Notes: generated by a model from the sequence alone, not told the origin. A stretch of DNA of 64,000 nucleotides from Hyphomicrobium_A sp963776675 (GCA_963776675.1 CAVZNR010000043.1:1-64000), one strand, 5' to 3'; positions 9,644 to 18,230 are shown, counted from the first letter of the stretch. Numbers and translations: made by a program.

Positions 9644-11455
9644 ATGCAGAAACCGCGCAGCGACACGGACGCCGAATTTTCGGCCTACAAGATCGTCAAC
9701 GCCGAGGAGCTCGGCCTCAATCTCTTGAGGCTTTTCGAGCAGGGCGGTCGCGTATTAACTGAAATGATCGAGCGAGCCGACGCCAAGGCGGGGCCGTACT
9801 CGGCCGCCTCCGAGATCACCGAGGCAACCAACACCCTGACCGACCTGACGCGCCACTGGATGGCCGACCCGACCCGCTTCGCCGAAGCGCAGGGCTCGCT
9901 CATGCGTGCCTATGCCGACCTGTGGAACAACACGCTCTTTCGCATGCTCGGGCAGGACGTGGATCCTGTCGCCGAGCCCGAGCCCGGCGACAACCGCTTC
10001 AAGGACCCCGAGTGGTCGGCAAACCCCTACTTCGATTTCTGGAAGCAGGCCTATCTCGTCACGGCGAATTGGGCCGAGGACATGCTGCAGAAGACGGACG
10101 GGCTCGACGAGCGCACGCGCCAGAAGGCCGAATTCTATTTGCGCCAGGTGTCGAGCGCGCTGTCGCCGTCCAACTTCCCCATGACCAACCCCGAGGTCTT
10201 GCGCGAGACATTGGCGTCGAACGCGGAGAACCTGGTGCAGGGCATGACCTACCTCGCCGAGGACATGAGTCACTCCGGCGACCTGTTGCGCATCAGCCAG
10301 ACGGACGCCAGCGCCTTCGAGGTCGGCCGCAACCTCGCCACCACGCCGGGCAAGGTCGTCTACCAGAACGACCTGTTGCAGCTCATCCAGTACGCGCCCA
10401 CCACCGACAAGGTGCGCGAGCGGCCGCTGCTCATCGTGCCGCCCTGGATCAACAAGTTCTACATCCTCGACCTGACGCCGGCGAAGAGCCTCATCAGGTT
10501 CCTCGTGGGCCAGGGCTTCACTGTCTTCATGATCTCCTGGGTCAACCCGGACGAGCACCTCTCGCACAAGTCCTTCGAGGACTACATGCAGGAGGGCATC
10601 CTGACGGCAGCCGACGCGGTGCGCCGCGAGACGGGCGTCGATCAGTGCAACGTCGTCGGCTACTGCGTCGGCGGCACCCTGCTCGCCACGACGCTCGCGT
10701 ATCTCGCCGCGCGCGGTGAGGAGCCGTTCGCTAGCGTGAGCTTCCTCGCCACCCAGATCGATTTCGAGCACGCCGGCGATTTGCTGCTGTTCACCGACCC
10801 CGAGCAGCTCGATGAGCTCAACGACCTGATGTCGGAGCGCGGCTATCTCGACGGCTCGCGCATGGCCAACGTGTTCAACATGCTGCGCCCGCGCGACCTG
10901 ATCTGGCCCTACATCGTCAACAACTACCTGCTCGGCAAGAAGCCGTTCCCGTTCGACCTGCTCTACTGGAACCAGGATTCGACGCGCATGACGGCGGCCA
11001 ATCACAACTTCTATCTGGGCCAGTTCTACGGCGCCAACCGGCTCGCCAAGGGCGAGTTGACGCTCGCCGGTACACGTCTCGACATGAAGAAGGTGACGCT
11101 CCCCGTCTACGAGCTCGCCACCAAGGAGGATCACATCGCTCCTGCCCCGTCGGTGTTCGCGGGCGCCAAGCTGTTCGGCGGACCGGTCGAGTTCGTGATG
11201 TCGGGGTCCGGCCACATCGCCGGCGTCGTCAACCCGCCCGACAAGGTCAAGTACCAGTACTGGACCAATCCCAAGAAGGCGAAGTCGCTCGAAGCGTGGA
11301 CCAAGGCGGCAACCGAGCATGCGGGCTCGTGGTGGCCGCACTGGGCCGAGTGGCTCAGCCAATACGCGGGCGACTGGACCGTGCCGCGCGATCCCGGCGA
11401 GAAGCTGGGAACGATCGAGGACGCGCCCGGCTCCTACGTCAAGGCGAAGAAGTAG
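9644..11455 (+). CDS. phaC: Class I poly(3-hydroxyalkanoate) synthase
   Basis: PhaC polymerises (R)-3-hydroxyacyl-CoA into polyhydroxyalkanoate at the granule surface. The 603 residues match class I synthases. The lipase-like box GYCVGG places the catalytic cysteine at residue 341; the other triad members are Asp496 (in KEDHIAP) and His524 (in GSGHIAG). The conserved PPWINKFYILDL block lies at about 266-277. The N-terminal 100 residues form the variable helical domain. No phaA/phaB or phasin gene is adjacent. The 3' end overlaps the convergent acetyltransferase gene by 17 bp. Confidence 0.97.
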   Translation: MQKPRSDTDAEFSAYKIVNAEELGLNLLRLFEQGGRVLTEMIERADAKAGPYSAASEITEATNTLTDLTRHWMADPTRFAEAQGSLMRAYADLWNNTLFRMLGQDVDPVAEPEPGDNRFKDPEWSANPYFDFWKQAYLVTANWAEDMLQKTDGLDERTRQKAEFYLRQVSSALSPSNFPMTNPEVLRETLASNAENLVQGMTYLAEDMSHSGDLLRISQTDASAFEVGRNLATTPGKVVYQNDLLQLIQYAPTTDKVRERPLLIVPPWINKFYILDLTPAKSLIRFLVGQGFTVFMISWVNPDEHLSHKSFEDYMQEGILTAADAVRRETGVDQCNVVGYCVGGTLLATTLAYLAARGEEPFASVSFLATQIDFEHAGDLLLFTDPEQLDELNDLMSERGYLDGSRMANVFNMLRPRDLIWPYIVNNYLLGKKPFPFDLLYWNQDSTRMTAANHNFYLGQFYGANRLAKGELTLAGTRLDMKKVTLPVYELATKEDHIAPAPSVFAGAKLFGGPVEFVMSGSGHIAGVVNPPDKVKYQYWTNPKKAKSLEAWTKAATEHAGSWWPHWAEWLSQYAGDWTVPRDPGEKLGTIEDAPGSYVKAKK

Positions 11456-12119
11456 CGTCCAACGGCTCCAGCATCAATTCATGCCTGTCCTTGGCGTGTG
11501 ACAGCATCTGCGTCAGACGCGGGTCATCGGGCTGCTGGCCGTAGACCTCGACATAGATCGTCGTGAGCCAGCCAGCGACTACAGACGTGGACACCGCCTC
11601 GCGATCGTCGAGACCCAGCACGAGCAGCCACATCGGCGGGGGCGTGCCGGCAACGTCCAGCGGCATGATGTAGTTGAGCCCTTCAATCCTTCGGCACCCA
11701 GCCCGCGCATAGAACCGCAGGCGCCGAGACTGGTCGCTATCTGCCACGGCCGGCACAGCGGGCTGGTCCACCTCGAGCACGCACGGCGACGCGCCCGCAA
11801 TACTGGCGGCATCGCGCTTGGCGGCCAAGAAAAGATCGCGGCCGAGCCCGCGCGAACGCAGTTTGCGATCGACCGCCATGTATTCGAGCAGCCAGAAGCG
11901 GCTGCGGGCCGAAAAGAAGCTGATGGCTAAGCCGCCAATGCGGCCGGCAAGACTTGCCAAGACGACCCGATAGCTCGGGTTCCGCAGCATTTTCGCGAGC
12001 TCGGCGGGAGATTTCTGCTCCGAAGGAATGATGGCCTCCTGATAGATGGAGACCATCTCCTCGAAGCGCGCCATGTCATCGGGAGCGAGAAGGCAGAACT
12101 CCGGCTCGTCTCCGCTCAT
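11439..12119 (-). CDS. GNAT-family N-acetyltransferase
   Basis: This encodes 226 residues from the ATG at 12119, which has a GAGG ribosome-binding sequence 8 bp upstream; a GTG at 12167 is an alternative start. The acetyl-CoA binding motif A appears as LEYMAVDRKLRSRGLGRDLFLAAKRDA, with the Arg-x-x-Gly-x-Gly/Ala-type loop RSRGLG. The C-terminal part after residue 130 (about 90 residues) is longer than a minimal GNAT domain and carries no motif I can name. The substrate is unknown. It sits just downstream of the GIY-YIG gene on the same strand and ends inside the convergent phaC 3' end. Confidence 0.82.
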   Translation of the reverse strand: MSGDEPEFCLLAPDDMARFEEMVSIYQEAIIPSEQKSPAELAKMLRNPSYRVVLASLAGRIGGLAISFFSARSRFWLLEYMAVDRKLRSRGLGRDLFLAAKRDAASIAGASPCVLEVDQPAVPAVADSDQSRRLRFYARAGCRRIEGLNYIMPLDVAGTPPPMWLLVLGLDDREAVSTSVVAGWLTTIYVEVYGQQPDDPRLTQMLSHAKDRHELMLEPLDATSSP

Positions 12120-12170
12120 CCGGGGCGCCTCATCGTTTCGCAGGGTTTCGCTAGGCGCTCTGTTCACCTG

Positions 12171-12506
12171 TCAGATCGCCAGCGCGCCCAACTTTGCGCG
12201 CCAATGCGCGCAGCGGTCCTTCAGTTGGGCGTCCCGCACGTAGGCGAGCTCCTCGTCCTCCAGCCGCTCCAATTCCTCGAAAGTGAAGCTGTCGCTGCCA
12301 TGTGTGCGCCAGGCCTCCTGCAGGCTGCGGCTCGGGTGGCTACCATGGTTGAGCGTGAACCAGACGCGGTTCTGGATCTTCTCGACGTTGGGAGCGCGCC
12401 CGACCCACACTTCGCCGGTGGCCGCACAACGCACGGCGTAGATGCCGGCGGCGACGTCGAGCTCCTTGTAGGCGGCCTTTGCCGCCTTCTTGTCCTCGGC
12501 CTTCAT
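12171..12506 (-). CDS. Small GIY-YIG domain protein
   Basis: This encodes 111 residues starting MKAEDKKAAKAAYKELDVAA. The GIY-YIG-like core begins at GIYAVRCAATGEVWVGRAPNVEKIQNRVW (about 24-52), where the second half-motif is VWVG instead of YIG. It corresponds to a short alphaproteobacterial family annotated as GIY-YIG nuclease. Whether it cuts DNA is uncertain, since the motif is degenerate and the protein very short. A glutamate that could hold the metal ion lies in the helical C-terminus (ELERLEDEELAYVRDA). It is transcribed away from arsR. Confidence 0.8.
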   Translation of the reverse strand: MKAEDKKAAKAAYKELDVAAGIYAVRCAATGEVWVGRAPNVEKIQNRVWFTLNHGSHPSRSLQEAWRTHGSDSFTFEELERLEDEELAYVRDAQLKDRCAHWRAKLGALAI

Positions 12507-12581
12507 CCCCGTGCTCCATCGGAATCGTCGCAGCGAAGCGACTAGCACCAAGACGCATAGCGGAACATCCCCACTGGACCC

Positions 12582-12611
12582 TTGCACATTTCAACAATCC
12601 TTGTATTGTTG
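12582..12611 (+). promoter_or_regulatory. arsR promoter and ArsR operator
   Basis: A perfect inverted repeat CAACAAT-CCTTGT-ATTGTTG occupies 12592-12611. It overlaps a plausible promoter: TTGCAC at 12582-12587 and TATTGT at 12604-12609 with a 16 bp spacer. The arsR ATG at 12617 lies only 7 bp after the -10, so the transcript would be leaderless or nearly so. An imperfect palindrome over the promoter is the classic arrangement for ArsR autorepression; the binding itself is inferred. Confidence 0.75.
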
Positions 12612-12616
12612 TTTCC

Positions 12617-12955
12617 ATGCAAGAGCACCACGCCGTCTCAGCCCTTTCCGCCCTCGCGCACGAGCACCGCCTGCGCATCTTTCGCTTGCTGGTGATCGCG
12701 GGGCCGTCGGGTGTCCCCGCCGGCGCGATCGCCGCGAAGGTCGGCATCAGCCCGACGAGCACCTCCTTTCACTTGAAGGAGCTCGACCGCGCCGGGCTCG
12801 TCACGGCGACGCGCCAGGGACGCTTCATCCGCTATGCCGTCCACGTCGACGGCATGCGCCAGCTGCTCGACTATCTCACGGAGGATTGCTGCCGGGGGCA
12901 GCCGGAGTTGTGCGGGAGCATGATTACCGCGGCCCGCAAAGTCGCGTGCAAGTAA
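12617..12955 (+). CDS. arsR: ArsR-family arsenite-responsive repressor
   Basis: This is a 112-residue winged-helix repressor. The helix-turn-helix spans about 34-60 (GAIAAKVGISPTSTSFHLKE) followed by the wing (TATRQGRFIRYAVH). The canonical ELCVCDLC sensor in the recognition helix is absent. Instead a C-terminal cluster, Cys91, Cys92 and Cys99 (DCCRGQPELC), probably binds As(III), resembling the CC-x5-C arrangement known in Acidithiobacillus ArsR (here the gap is six residues). The ATG at 12617 follows the palindromic operator directly. It heads an arsR-arsC-arsH operon, with a 12 bp gap to arsC. Confidence 0.93.
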   Translation: MQEHHAVSALSALAHEHRLRIFRLLVIAGPSGVPAGAIAAKVGISPTSTSFHLKELDRAGLVTATRQGRFIRYAVHVDGMRQLLDYLTEDCCRGQPELCGSMITAARKVACK

Positions 12956-12967
12956 GGGAGGATCAAA

Positions 12968-13489
12968 ATGACAAACCCGTCTCCGCTCAACGTGCTTTTT
13001 CTTTGCACCCATAACTCGGCGCGCTCCATCATCGCCGAGTGCGTGATGAACCGGCTCGGCGCCGGCCGCTTCAAGGGCTACAGCGCCGGCAGCCAGCCGA
13101 GCGGCAGAGTGCACCCCTATGCGCTCGATCTGCTGCGCCACCTCAACTACGACGTCAGCGGCCTGCGCTCCAAATCCTGGGAGGAGTTCTCAGGCCCCGA
13201 TGCACCGAGATTGGATTTCGCCTTCACGGTCTGCGACAACGCCGCCAACGAGGTTTGCCCGGTGTGGCCGGGGCAGCCCATGACGGCGCACTGGGGCCTG
13301 CCGGACCCGTCTGCCGCAGAGGGCACGGAATCGGAGCGGCGTTTTGCTTTCGCCGATACCCATCGCATGCTGTATCAGCGCATCGGCATTTTCGTGAACC
13401 TGCCGCTGACCTCGCTCGACACGCTGTCGCTGCAGCGCCGTCTGGACGAGATCGGGCGCAGCAAGGCCGCGACGCCCGAGAAGGCCTGA
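12968..13489 (+). CDS. arsC: Arsenate reductase, low-molecular-weight phosphatase type
   Basis: This 173-residue protein is of the LMW protein-tyrosine-phosphatase fold. The P-loop CTHNSARS (residues 13-20) holds the nucleophilic cysteine, and the VCDNAANEVCPVWPG stretch near 90-104 supplies the further cysteines seen in ArsC/Wip1-like reductases. It reduces arsenate to arsenite, with thioredoxin or glutaredoxin as the likely electron source. The length is above the usual ~140 because of a C-terminal extension. A GGGAGG sequence precedes the ATG. It is the second gene of the ars operon. Confidence 0.93.
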   Translation: MTNPSPLNVLFLCTHNSARSIIAECVMNRLGAGRFKGYSAGSQPSGRVHPYALDLLRHLNYDVSGLRSKSWEEFSGPDAPRLDFAFTVCDNAANEVCPVWPGQPMTAHWGLPDPSAAEGTESERRFAFADTHRMLYQRIGIFVNLPLTSLDTLSLQRRLDEIGRSKAATPEKA

Positions 13490-13518
13490 CGAGCCCACTT
13501 TTGCGTTTCCGGAGGTAT

Positions 13519-14250
13519 GTGAGTTTGCCCACCGACATCTTGCGCGACCTGCCCAACGTGGCCGCCGACCACTTCGCCGTCCCGTCGCTCGACCGGCTGG
13601 GCGGCGGCAGGACCGCGACCCACAAGCCGCGCATCCTGCTGCTCTACGGCTCGCTGAGAGAGCGGTCCTACAGCCGCTTTCTCGCGCAGGAGGCGGCGCG
13701 TCTTCTGGAAGCGTTCGGCGCCGAGACGCGCATCTTCGACCCGCGCGACCTGCCGCTCCCCGACGGCGCGCCCGCAACCCACGCCAAAGTCGAGGAGCTG
13801 CGCGCACTGGCGGCGTGGTCGGAGGGACAGGTGTGGTCGTCGCCCGAGCGTCACGGCGCCATGAGCGGCATCATGAAGGCGCAGATCGACTGGATCCCGC
13901 TGTCAATCGGCGCGGTGCGCCCCACGCAGGGCAAGACGCTCGCCGTCATGCAGGTGAGCGGCGGCTCGCAGTCGTTCAATGCCGTCAATCAGATGCGCGT
14001 GCTGGGACGGTGGATGCGCATGGTCACCATCCCCAACCAGTCCTCCGTCGCCAAGGCCTTCCAGCAATTCGATGACGACGGCCGCATGAAGCCGTCCTCC
14101 TTCTACGACCGGGTCGTCGACGTGACGGAGGAGCTCGTCAAGTTCACGCTGCTGTTGCGCGATCGCACGCCCTACCTCGTCGATCGCTACAGCGAGCGCA
14201 AGGAGAGCGCCGAGGAGCTGTCAAAGCGCGTCAACGCCGCCTCGATCTAG
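13519..14250 (+). CDS. arsH: ArsH NADPH-dependent FMN reductase/organoarsenical oxidase
   Basis: This encodes 243 residues. The flavodoxin-like FMN-binding motif LLYGSLRERSYSR lies near 37-49 and the SPERHGAMSGIMKAQIDWIP block near 111-130, both diagnostic of ArsH. Known ArsH proteins oxidise trivalent organoarsenicals and reduce flavins or quinones in the cytoplasm. The start is taken as GTG 13519, though GGAGG at 13511-13515 fits a TTG at 13525 better by spacing; the longer upstream open frame overlaps arsC and is rejected. It is the last gene of the ars operon and meets the convergent mscS gene one base later. Confidence 0.94.
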   Translation: MSLPTDILRDLPNVAADHFAVPSLDRLGGGRTATHKPRILLLYGSLRERSYSRFLAQEAARLLEAFGAETRIFDPRDLPLPDGAPATHAKVEELRALAAWSEGQVWSSPERHGAMSGIMKAQIDWIPLSIGAVRPTQGKTLAVMQVSGGSQSFNAVNQMRVLGRWMRMVTIPNQSSVAKAFQQFDDDGRMKPSSFYDRVVDVTEELVKFTLLLRDRTPYLVDRYSERKESAEELSKRVNAASI

Positions 14251-14251
14251 A

Positions 14252-15145
14252 CTAGGCGGCAGACTTCTTTGTCGAATTGCCCTCATCGTCATTGGGCGCG
14301 TCCGCGAAGCCGCCATCCTTGATGTGGATGTCGCGCTGCGGGAATGGGATCGATATGCCCGCCGCATCGAGCGCCAGCTTGCCGCGCTCGATGATGTCGA
14401 AGCGCAGCTGCACCCAGTTCGGGCCGTCCGTCCAGGCGCGCAATTCCAGTCCCACGGCGTTGTCGCCGAGCTCGCTGACATAGATCGCGGGCGCCGGATC
14501 GTCGTGCACGCGCTCGTCCTTGCCCACCATGTCGAGCAGAACCTTGCGCGCCTTGCCGATGTCGTCCTCATACGCGATGCCGAATGTGAAGCGCACCATG
14601 CGCGGATCGGAGCGCGTGTAGTTGATGATCTTGGTGCCCCACAGCTCGGAGTTGGGCACGAACAGCGACACGCCCTCGAACGTCGTCATGTGCGAGGCGA
14701 AGAGCCCGACGTCCTTGACCGTCCCGGCGGCGCTGCCCGCCTCGATGTAGTCGCCGATGCGGAACGGCCGCAGCCACAGGATCATGATACCGGCCGCGAT
14801 GTTGGCGAGCGTGCCCTGCAGGGCCAGGCCGATGGCGAGACCGATGGCGCCGAGCGCGGCCAGCATGCTGGTCGTGGCGACCCCGAGCTGGTTGAGCGCG
14901 GCCACAATCACCAGAACGAGCAAGCCCCAGCGGACAATGCGCTTGAGCACGCCCTTGAGCGTGGGATCGACGTAGGGCTGCGACTCGACGACATGCCCGA
15001 TCGCGCGCGAGCCCACGCCCGAGAGCCACCAGCCTATGCCCAGGATGAGAATGGCGCCGATGACGTTCGGCAGCGCGCTCCCTGCCCAGACCCAGAGCTG
15101 TGTGGTGAAAGCGGCGAAGTCCTGATTGAGATGCGTGAAATCCAT
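14252..15145 (-). CDS. mscS: MscS-family small-conductance mechanosensitive channel
   Basis: This encodes 297 residues, the compact MscS architecture: three transmembrane segments (about 20-40, 65-85 and 90-118), then the beta domain and a C-terminal cage. The pore helix has the Gly/Ala pattern LGAIGLAIGLALQGTLANIAAG, followed by the conserved RPFRIGDYIE motif and the VPNSELWGTKIINYTR block. It opens under membrane tension to release solutes during hypo-osmotic shock. The C-terminus is acidic and ends in a short charged tail. It is a single gene, convergent with arsH. Confidence 0.93.
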   Translation of the reverse strand: MDFTHLNQDFAAFTTQLWVWAGSALPNVIGAILILGIGWWLSGVGSRAIGHVVESQPYVDPTLKGVLKRIVRWGLLVLVIVAALNQLGVATTSMLAALGAIGLAIGLALQGTLANIAAGIMILWLRPFRIGDYIEAGSAAGTVKDVGLFASHMTTFEGVSLFVPNSELWGTKIINYTRSDPRMVRFTFGIAYEDDIGKARKVLLDMVGKDERVHDDPAPAIYVSELGDNAVGLELRAWTDGPNWVQLRFDIIERGKLALDAAGISIPFPQRDIHIKDGGFADAPNDDEGNSTKKSAA

Positions 15146-15293
15146 GGGTCCTGCGGGGTTCTGCCTTGGTGGGCGGCGATCAGCTTAAAGACCGAATCGC
15201 GTCACGGCCACCCTCAGCGGGAGGCTCTGCCACAACAAAGACCAACCTCCATGGTTTTCGCCACGCGCCCCTTTTGTGTCACTGGATCCGAAC

Positions 15294-16079
15294 ATGACCG
15301 GCACGAGCCAGACGCCAAGATCAGAGACGATATCCAAGGTCGCCCAAGTCACGATCTACTTCTGGATCGCCAAGGTGCTCGCCACCACGCTCGGAGAGAC
15401 AGCGGGCGACTTCATTTCGATGACACTCGGACTGGGCTACTACGCCGGCCTGGCGATAACGTTTGTGATCCTGGCCATCATCTTGTTCTTCCAGATCGGC
15501 TGGAAGGGCTACCACATCGCTCTGTTCTGGGCGGCCATCATCGCCACGACCACGGCCGGCACGGAAATCTCCGATTTCATGGATCGCTCGCTCGGGCTTG
15601 GCTACGTCTTGGGATCGCTCATTCTCGTCCTCGGCCTCGTTAGCGCTCTGGCTATCTGGTACTACCGGGACCGCGACTTGAGCGTCTATCCGATCGTAAG
15701 GAAAGACGCCGAGATCATGTTTTGGATCGCTGTGTTGTTCTCCAACAGCCTCGGGACCGCGTTCGGCGATTTCCTCGTCGACGATGTCGGCCTGTCCTTC
15801 ATTGAAGGTGCGCTGGTGACGGCCGGCGTCATTCTCGTCGTGGCCGCGCTGCACTACTTCACACGCCTGAACCACGTGCTGCTGTTCTGGGTTGCGTTCA
15901 TATTCACGCGGCCGTTCGGCGCCACCTTTGGCGATCTGCTGACCAAGCCTGTGTCCGAAGGTGGACTCGACCTGCCGCGAGCTTATGCTTCGCTCATTAC
16001 CCTGGCCCTCCTGGCGATCGTACTCCACGTTTCCACATGGACGTCCCGACAAGCCACACCGCATCGCGCGCAGTCGTAG
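15294..16079 (+). CDS. COG4705-type integral membrane protein with fourfold internal repeat
   Basis: This encodes 261 residues from the ATG at 15294; a GTG 18 bp upstream is possible. There are eight hydrophobic segments in four pairs. Each pair holds a related acidic motif: LGETAGDFIS, AGTEISDFMD, LGTAFGDFLVDD and FGATFGDLLTKP. This fourfold repeat with conserved Asp/Glu and Gly is characteristic of the uncharacterised COG4705 membrane proteins. The acidic residues within the membrane could coordinate a cation, which is inference. It is followed 30 bp later by the YkuD gene on the same strand. Confidence 0.82.
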   Translation: MTGTSQTPRSETISKVAQVTIYFWIAKVLATTLGETAGDFISMTLGLGYYAGLAITFVILAIILFFQIGWKGYHIALFWAAIIATTTAGTEISDFMDRSLGLGYVLGSLILVLGLVSALAIWYYRDRDLSVYPIVRKDAEIMFWIAVLFSNSLGTAFGDFLVDDVGLSFIEGALVTAGVILVVAALHYFTRLNHVLLFWVAFIFTRPFGATFGDLLTKPVSEGGLDLPRAYASLITLALLAIVLHVSTWTSRQATPHRAQS

Positions 16080-16109
16080 CGCCGCACCTATCGGCAAGGT
16101 ACGCCCGCT

Positions 16110-16844
16110 ATGTCGAAGTTGACCGTTGTTGCCCTCGCGGCCACCACAAGCGCAGCAGCCCCCGCGCTCGCACAAGGCTGCCCGCCGCCGCTCGACGCGG
16201 CGCTGCGGCTCGTCCTCGTCACCACCGCCGACATGGACAGCTCCCAGGCGCGCCTGCAGCTCTTTGAGCGCAAATCCCCAGCCGAGCCCTGGCGTGCAGT
16301 CAGCGCCGGCGAGCCCGCCATGGTCGGCAAAATGGGGCTGGCATGGGGCTACGCGTTCGCACGCTACAAGCACGACGGCGAGCCTGAGAAGTTCGAAGGG
16401 GACAAACGCACGCCGGCAGGGTTCTTCAAGCTGGGGCCGAGCTTCGGCTTCGCCGACGCAACGCGCGCCGGCTACATCAAGGTCGAGCCCGGCCAGACAG
16501 TGTGCGTGGAGGACCCCGCCTCGCCGCTCTACAATACGATCACGACGCGCGCGCAGCTGGCGCCGCAGACCAAGGTCGACATCATGGCCGACACCTCGCT
16601 GTTCCGAAACGGGCTGTTCGTCGACTACGGAAGCGATCGCGCCACTCGGCGCGGCTCGTGCATCTTCATCCACGTCTGGAAAACGCCCGACACTACGACC
16701 TCGGGCTGCGTGGCCCTGCCGGAGCCGCGCGTCAAAGCCTTACAGGATTTTTCGCAACCCGGCGCCGTGCTCGGCGTATTGCCGGAGACGGCACGCGAGC
16801 GCTTCTCTGGCTGCCTGCCGGTTGCGTCCGCACGCTCCCAGTGA
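16110..16844 (+). CDS. Exported L,D-transpeptidase-like (YkuD fold) protein
   Basis: This encodes 244 residues with an N-terminal signal peptide (cleavage near ALAQ-GC, residue 22). The catalytic YkuD signature is seen in the C-terminal half as SCIFIHVWKTPDTTTSGCVAL, giving the His and the Ser-x-Gly-Cys nucleophile (about 189-209). A preceding KRTPAGFFKLG block is also typical of this family, corresponding to the DGKTPEG motif. It should act in the periplasm on peptidoglycan cross-links or on lipoprotein attachment. It is probably co-transcribed with the preceding membrane protein gene. Confidence 0.85.
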   Translation: MSKLTVVALAATTSAAAPALAQGCPPPLDAALRLVLVTTADMDSSQARLQLFERKSPAEPWRAVSAGEPAMVGKMGLAWGYAFARYKHDGEPEKFEGDKRTPAGFFKLGPSFGFADATRAGYIKVEPGQTVCVEDPASPLYNTITTRAQLAPQTKVDIMADTSLFRNGLFVDYGSDRATRRGSCIFIHVWKTPDTTTSGCVALPEPRVKALQDFSQPGAVLGVLPETARERFSGCLPVASARSQ

Positions 16845-16906
16845 GGCGCCAATACTGGTTGAGCGGGTTGTGCGCGCGGTCGAACGCGCACGCACCCTCA
16901 CCCCAC

Positions 16907-18193
16907 CTACGCCAGCCCCTGCTCCAGGTCGGCGATGATGTCGTCGATATCCTCGATGCCGACCGACAGGCGCACCACGTCCGGACCGGCACCGGCCGCC
17001 ACCCGCTGCTCGTCGGTGAGCTGGCGGTGCGTCGTCGAAGCGGGGTGGATCACGAGGCTCCTCACATCACCGATGTTGGCCAGGTGCGAGAACAGCTTGA
17101 GCGAGGACACGAGCTTCACGCCCTCCTCGTAGCCGCCCTTGAGGCCGAAGGTGAACACGGCGCCGGCGCCCTTAGGGCAGATCTTTTTCATGAGCGCGTG
17201 ATAGGGGCTGGACGGCAGCCCCGCATAGGAGACCCAGGCGACTTTGGGATGCTTCTCCAGCCAGCTCGCGACGGCGAGCGCGTTCTCGCAGTGGCGCTGC
17301 ATGCGCAGCGGCAGCGTCTCCGAGCCCGTCAGCAGCAGGAATGCGTTCATCGGCGCGATCGCCGGGCCGATGTCGCGCAGGCCCATGACGCGCGCCGCAA
17401 TCGCAAAGGCGAAGTTGCCGAACGTCTCAGCGAGCTTCATGCCGCCGTAGGAGGCGTTGGGATCGACCAGCGTCTTGTAGCGGTGCTTGGCACCGAGCCA
17501 ATCGAAGGTCCCGCAATCGACCAGCGCGCCGCCGATCGAGTTGCCATGGCCGCCGATGAACTTGGTCAGCGAGTGCACGACGATATCGGCCCCGTGCTCC
17601 TTGGGCTGGCACAGGTAGGGCGTCGCCAGCGTGTTGTCGACGATGAAGGGAATGCCCGCCTTCTTGGCGATCGCACCGATGGCAGCGAGATCGACGATGA
17701 CACCGCCCGGGTTGGCGATCAACTCGCAGAAGATCGCGCGCGTCTTCGGCGTGATCGCCTTCTCGATGGAGGCCGGGTCGGTCGCGTCCGCCCACACGAC
17801 GTTCCAATTGAACTTCTTGAAGGAGTGGTTGAACTGGTTGATCGAGCCGCCGTAGAGCTGGCGGCCGGCGACGAACTCGTCGCCCGGCTCCAGCAGCGTG
17901 TGGAAGGTGAGGAACTGCGCGGCGTGGCCGGAGGCCACCGCCAGCGCCGCCGTGCCGCCTTCCAGCGCGGCGATGCGCGCCTCCAAAACGGCCTCGGTGG
18001 GATTGGTGATGCGCGTATAGATGTTCCCGAACGCCTCCAGCCCGAACAGGGCGGCGGCGTGGTCGGCATCGTTAAAGACGAAGGAGGTCGTCTGATAGAT
18101 CGGCGTCACGCGCGCGCCGGTTGAGGGATCAGGTGCAGCGCCCGCATGCACAGCAAGGGTTGCAAATTTGGGCGGTGCGGCAGTCTCCGACAT
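16907..18193 (-). CDS. metY: O-acetylhomoserine aminocarboxypropyltransferase (sulfhydrylase)
   Basis: This is a 428-residue PLP enzyme of the Cys/Met metabolism family. It converts O-acetylhomoserine plus sulfide to homocysteine. The Schiff-base lysine lies in DIVVHSLTKFIGGHGNSIGG (about residue 209). The length and the QTTSFVFNDADHAAALF N-terminal block favour MetY over the shorter MetZ/MetB. The start is the ATG at 18193 with GGGAGGG just upstream; an in-frame GTG 27 bp earlier is less likely. It is a single gene. The leader contains two hairpins, one of which presents the ribosome-binding site in its loop. Confidence 0.92.
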   Translation of the reverse strand: MSETAAPPKFATLAVHAGAAPDPSTGARVTPIYQTTSFVFNDADHAAALFGLEAFGNIYTRITNPTEAVLEARIAALEGGTAALAVASGHAAQFLTFHTLLEPGDEFVAGRQLYGGSINQFNHSFKKFNWNVVWADATDPASIEKAITPKTRAIFCELIANPGGVIVDLAAIGAIAKKAGIPFIVDNTLATPYLCQPKEHGADIVVHSLTKFIGGHGNSIGGALVDCGTFDWLGAKHRYKTLVDPNASYGGMKLAETFGNFAFAIAARVMGLRDIGPAIAPMNAFLLLTGSETLPLRMQRHCENALAVASWLEKHPKVAWVSYAGLPSSPYHALMKKICPKGAGAVFTFGLKGGYEEGVKLVSSLKLFSHLANIGDVRSLVIHPASTTHRQLTDEQRVAAGAGPDVVRLSVGIEDIDDIIADLEQGLA

Positions 18194-18230
18194 TGATCCC
18201 TCCCGATCAGGAACGAGCACTTTTGGCTCG
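18194..18230 (-). promoter_or_regulatory. metY leader hairpins around the ribosome-binding site
   Basis: On the coding strand the leader reads CGAGC-CAAAAGT-GCTCG (18230-18214), then TGATC-GGGAGG-GATCA (18209-18194), then the ATG. The second inverted repeat places the GGGAGG ribosome-binding sequence in a six-base loop, directly against the start codon. It does not fit the SAM-II riboswitch consensus known upstream of met genes in this group. A structural role in translation is only a possibility. Confidence 0.4.

Noticed and set aside
12479..12616. A longer arsR start 46 codons upstream
   Set aside because: The extension would cover the promoter and operator and has no winged-helix homology.
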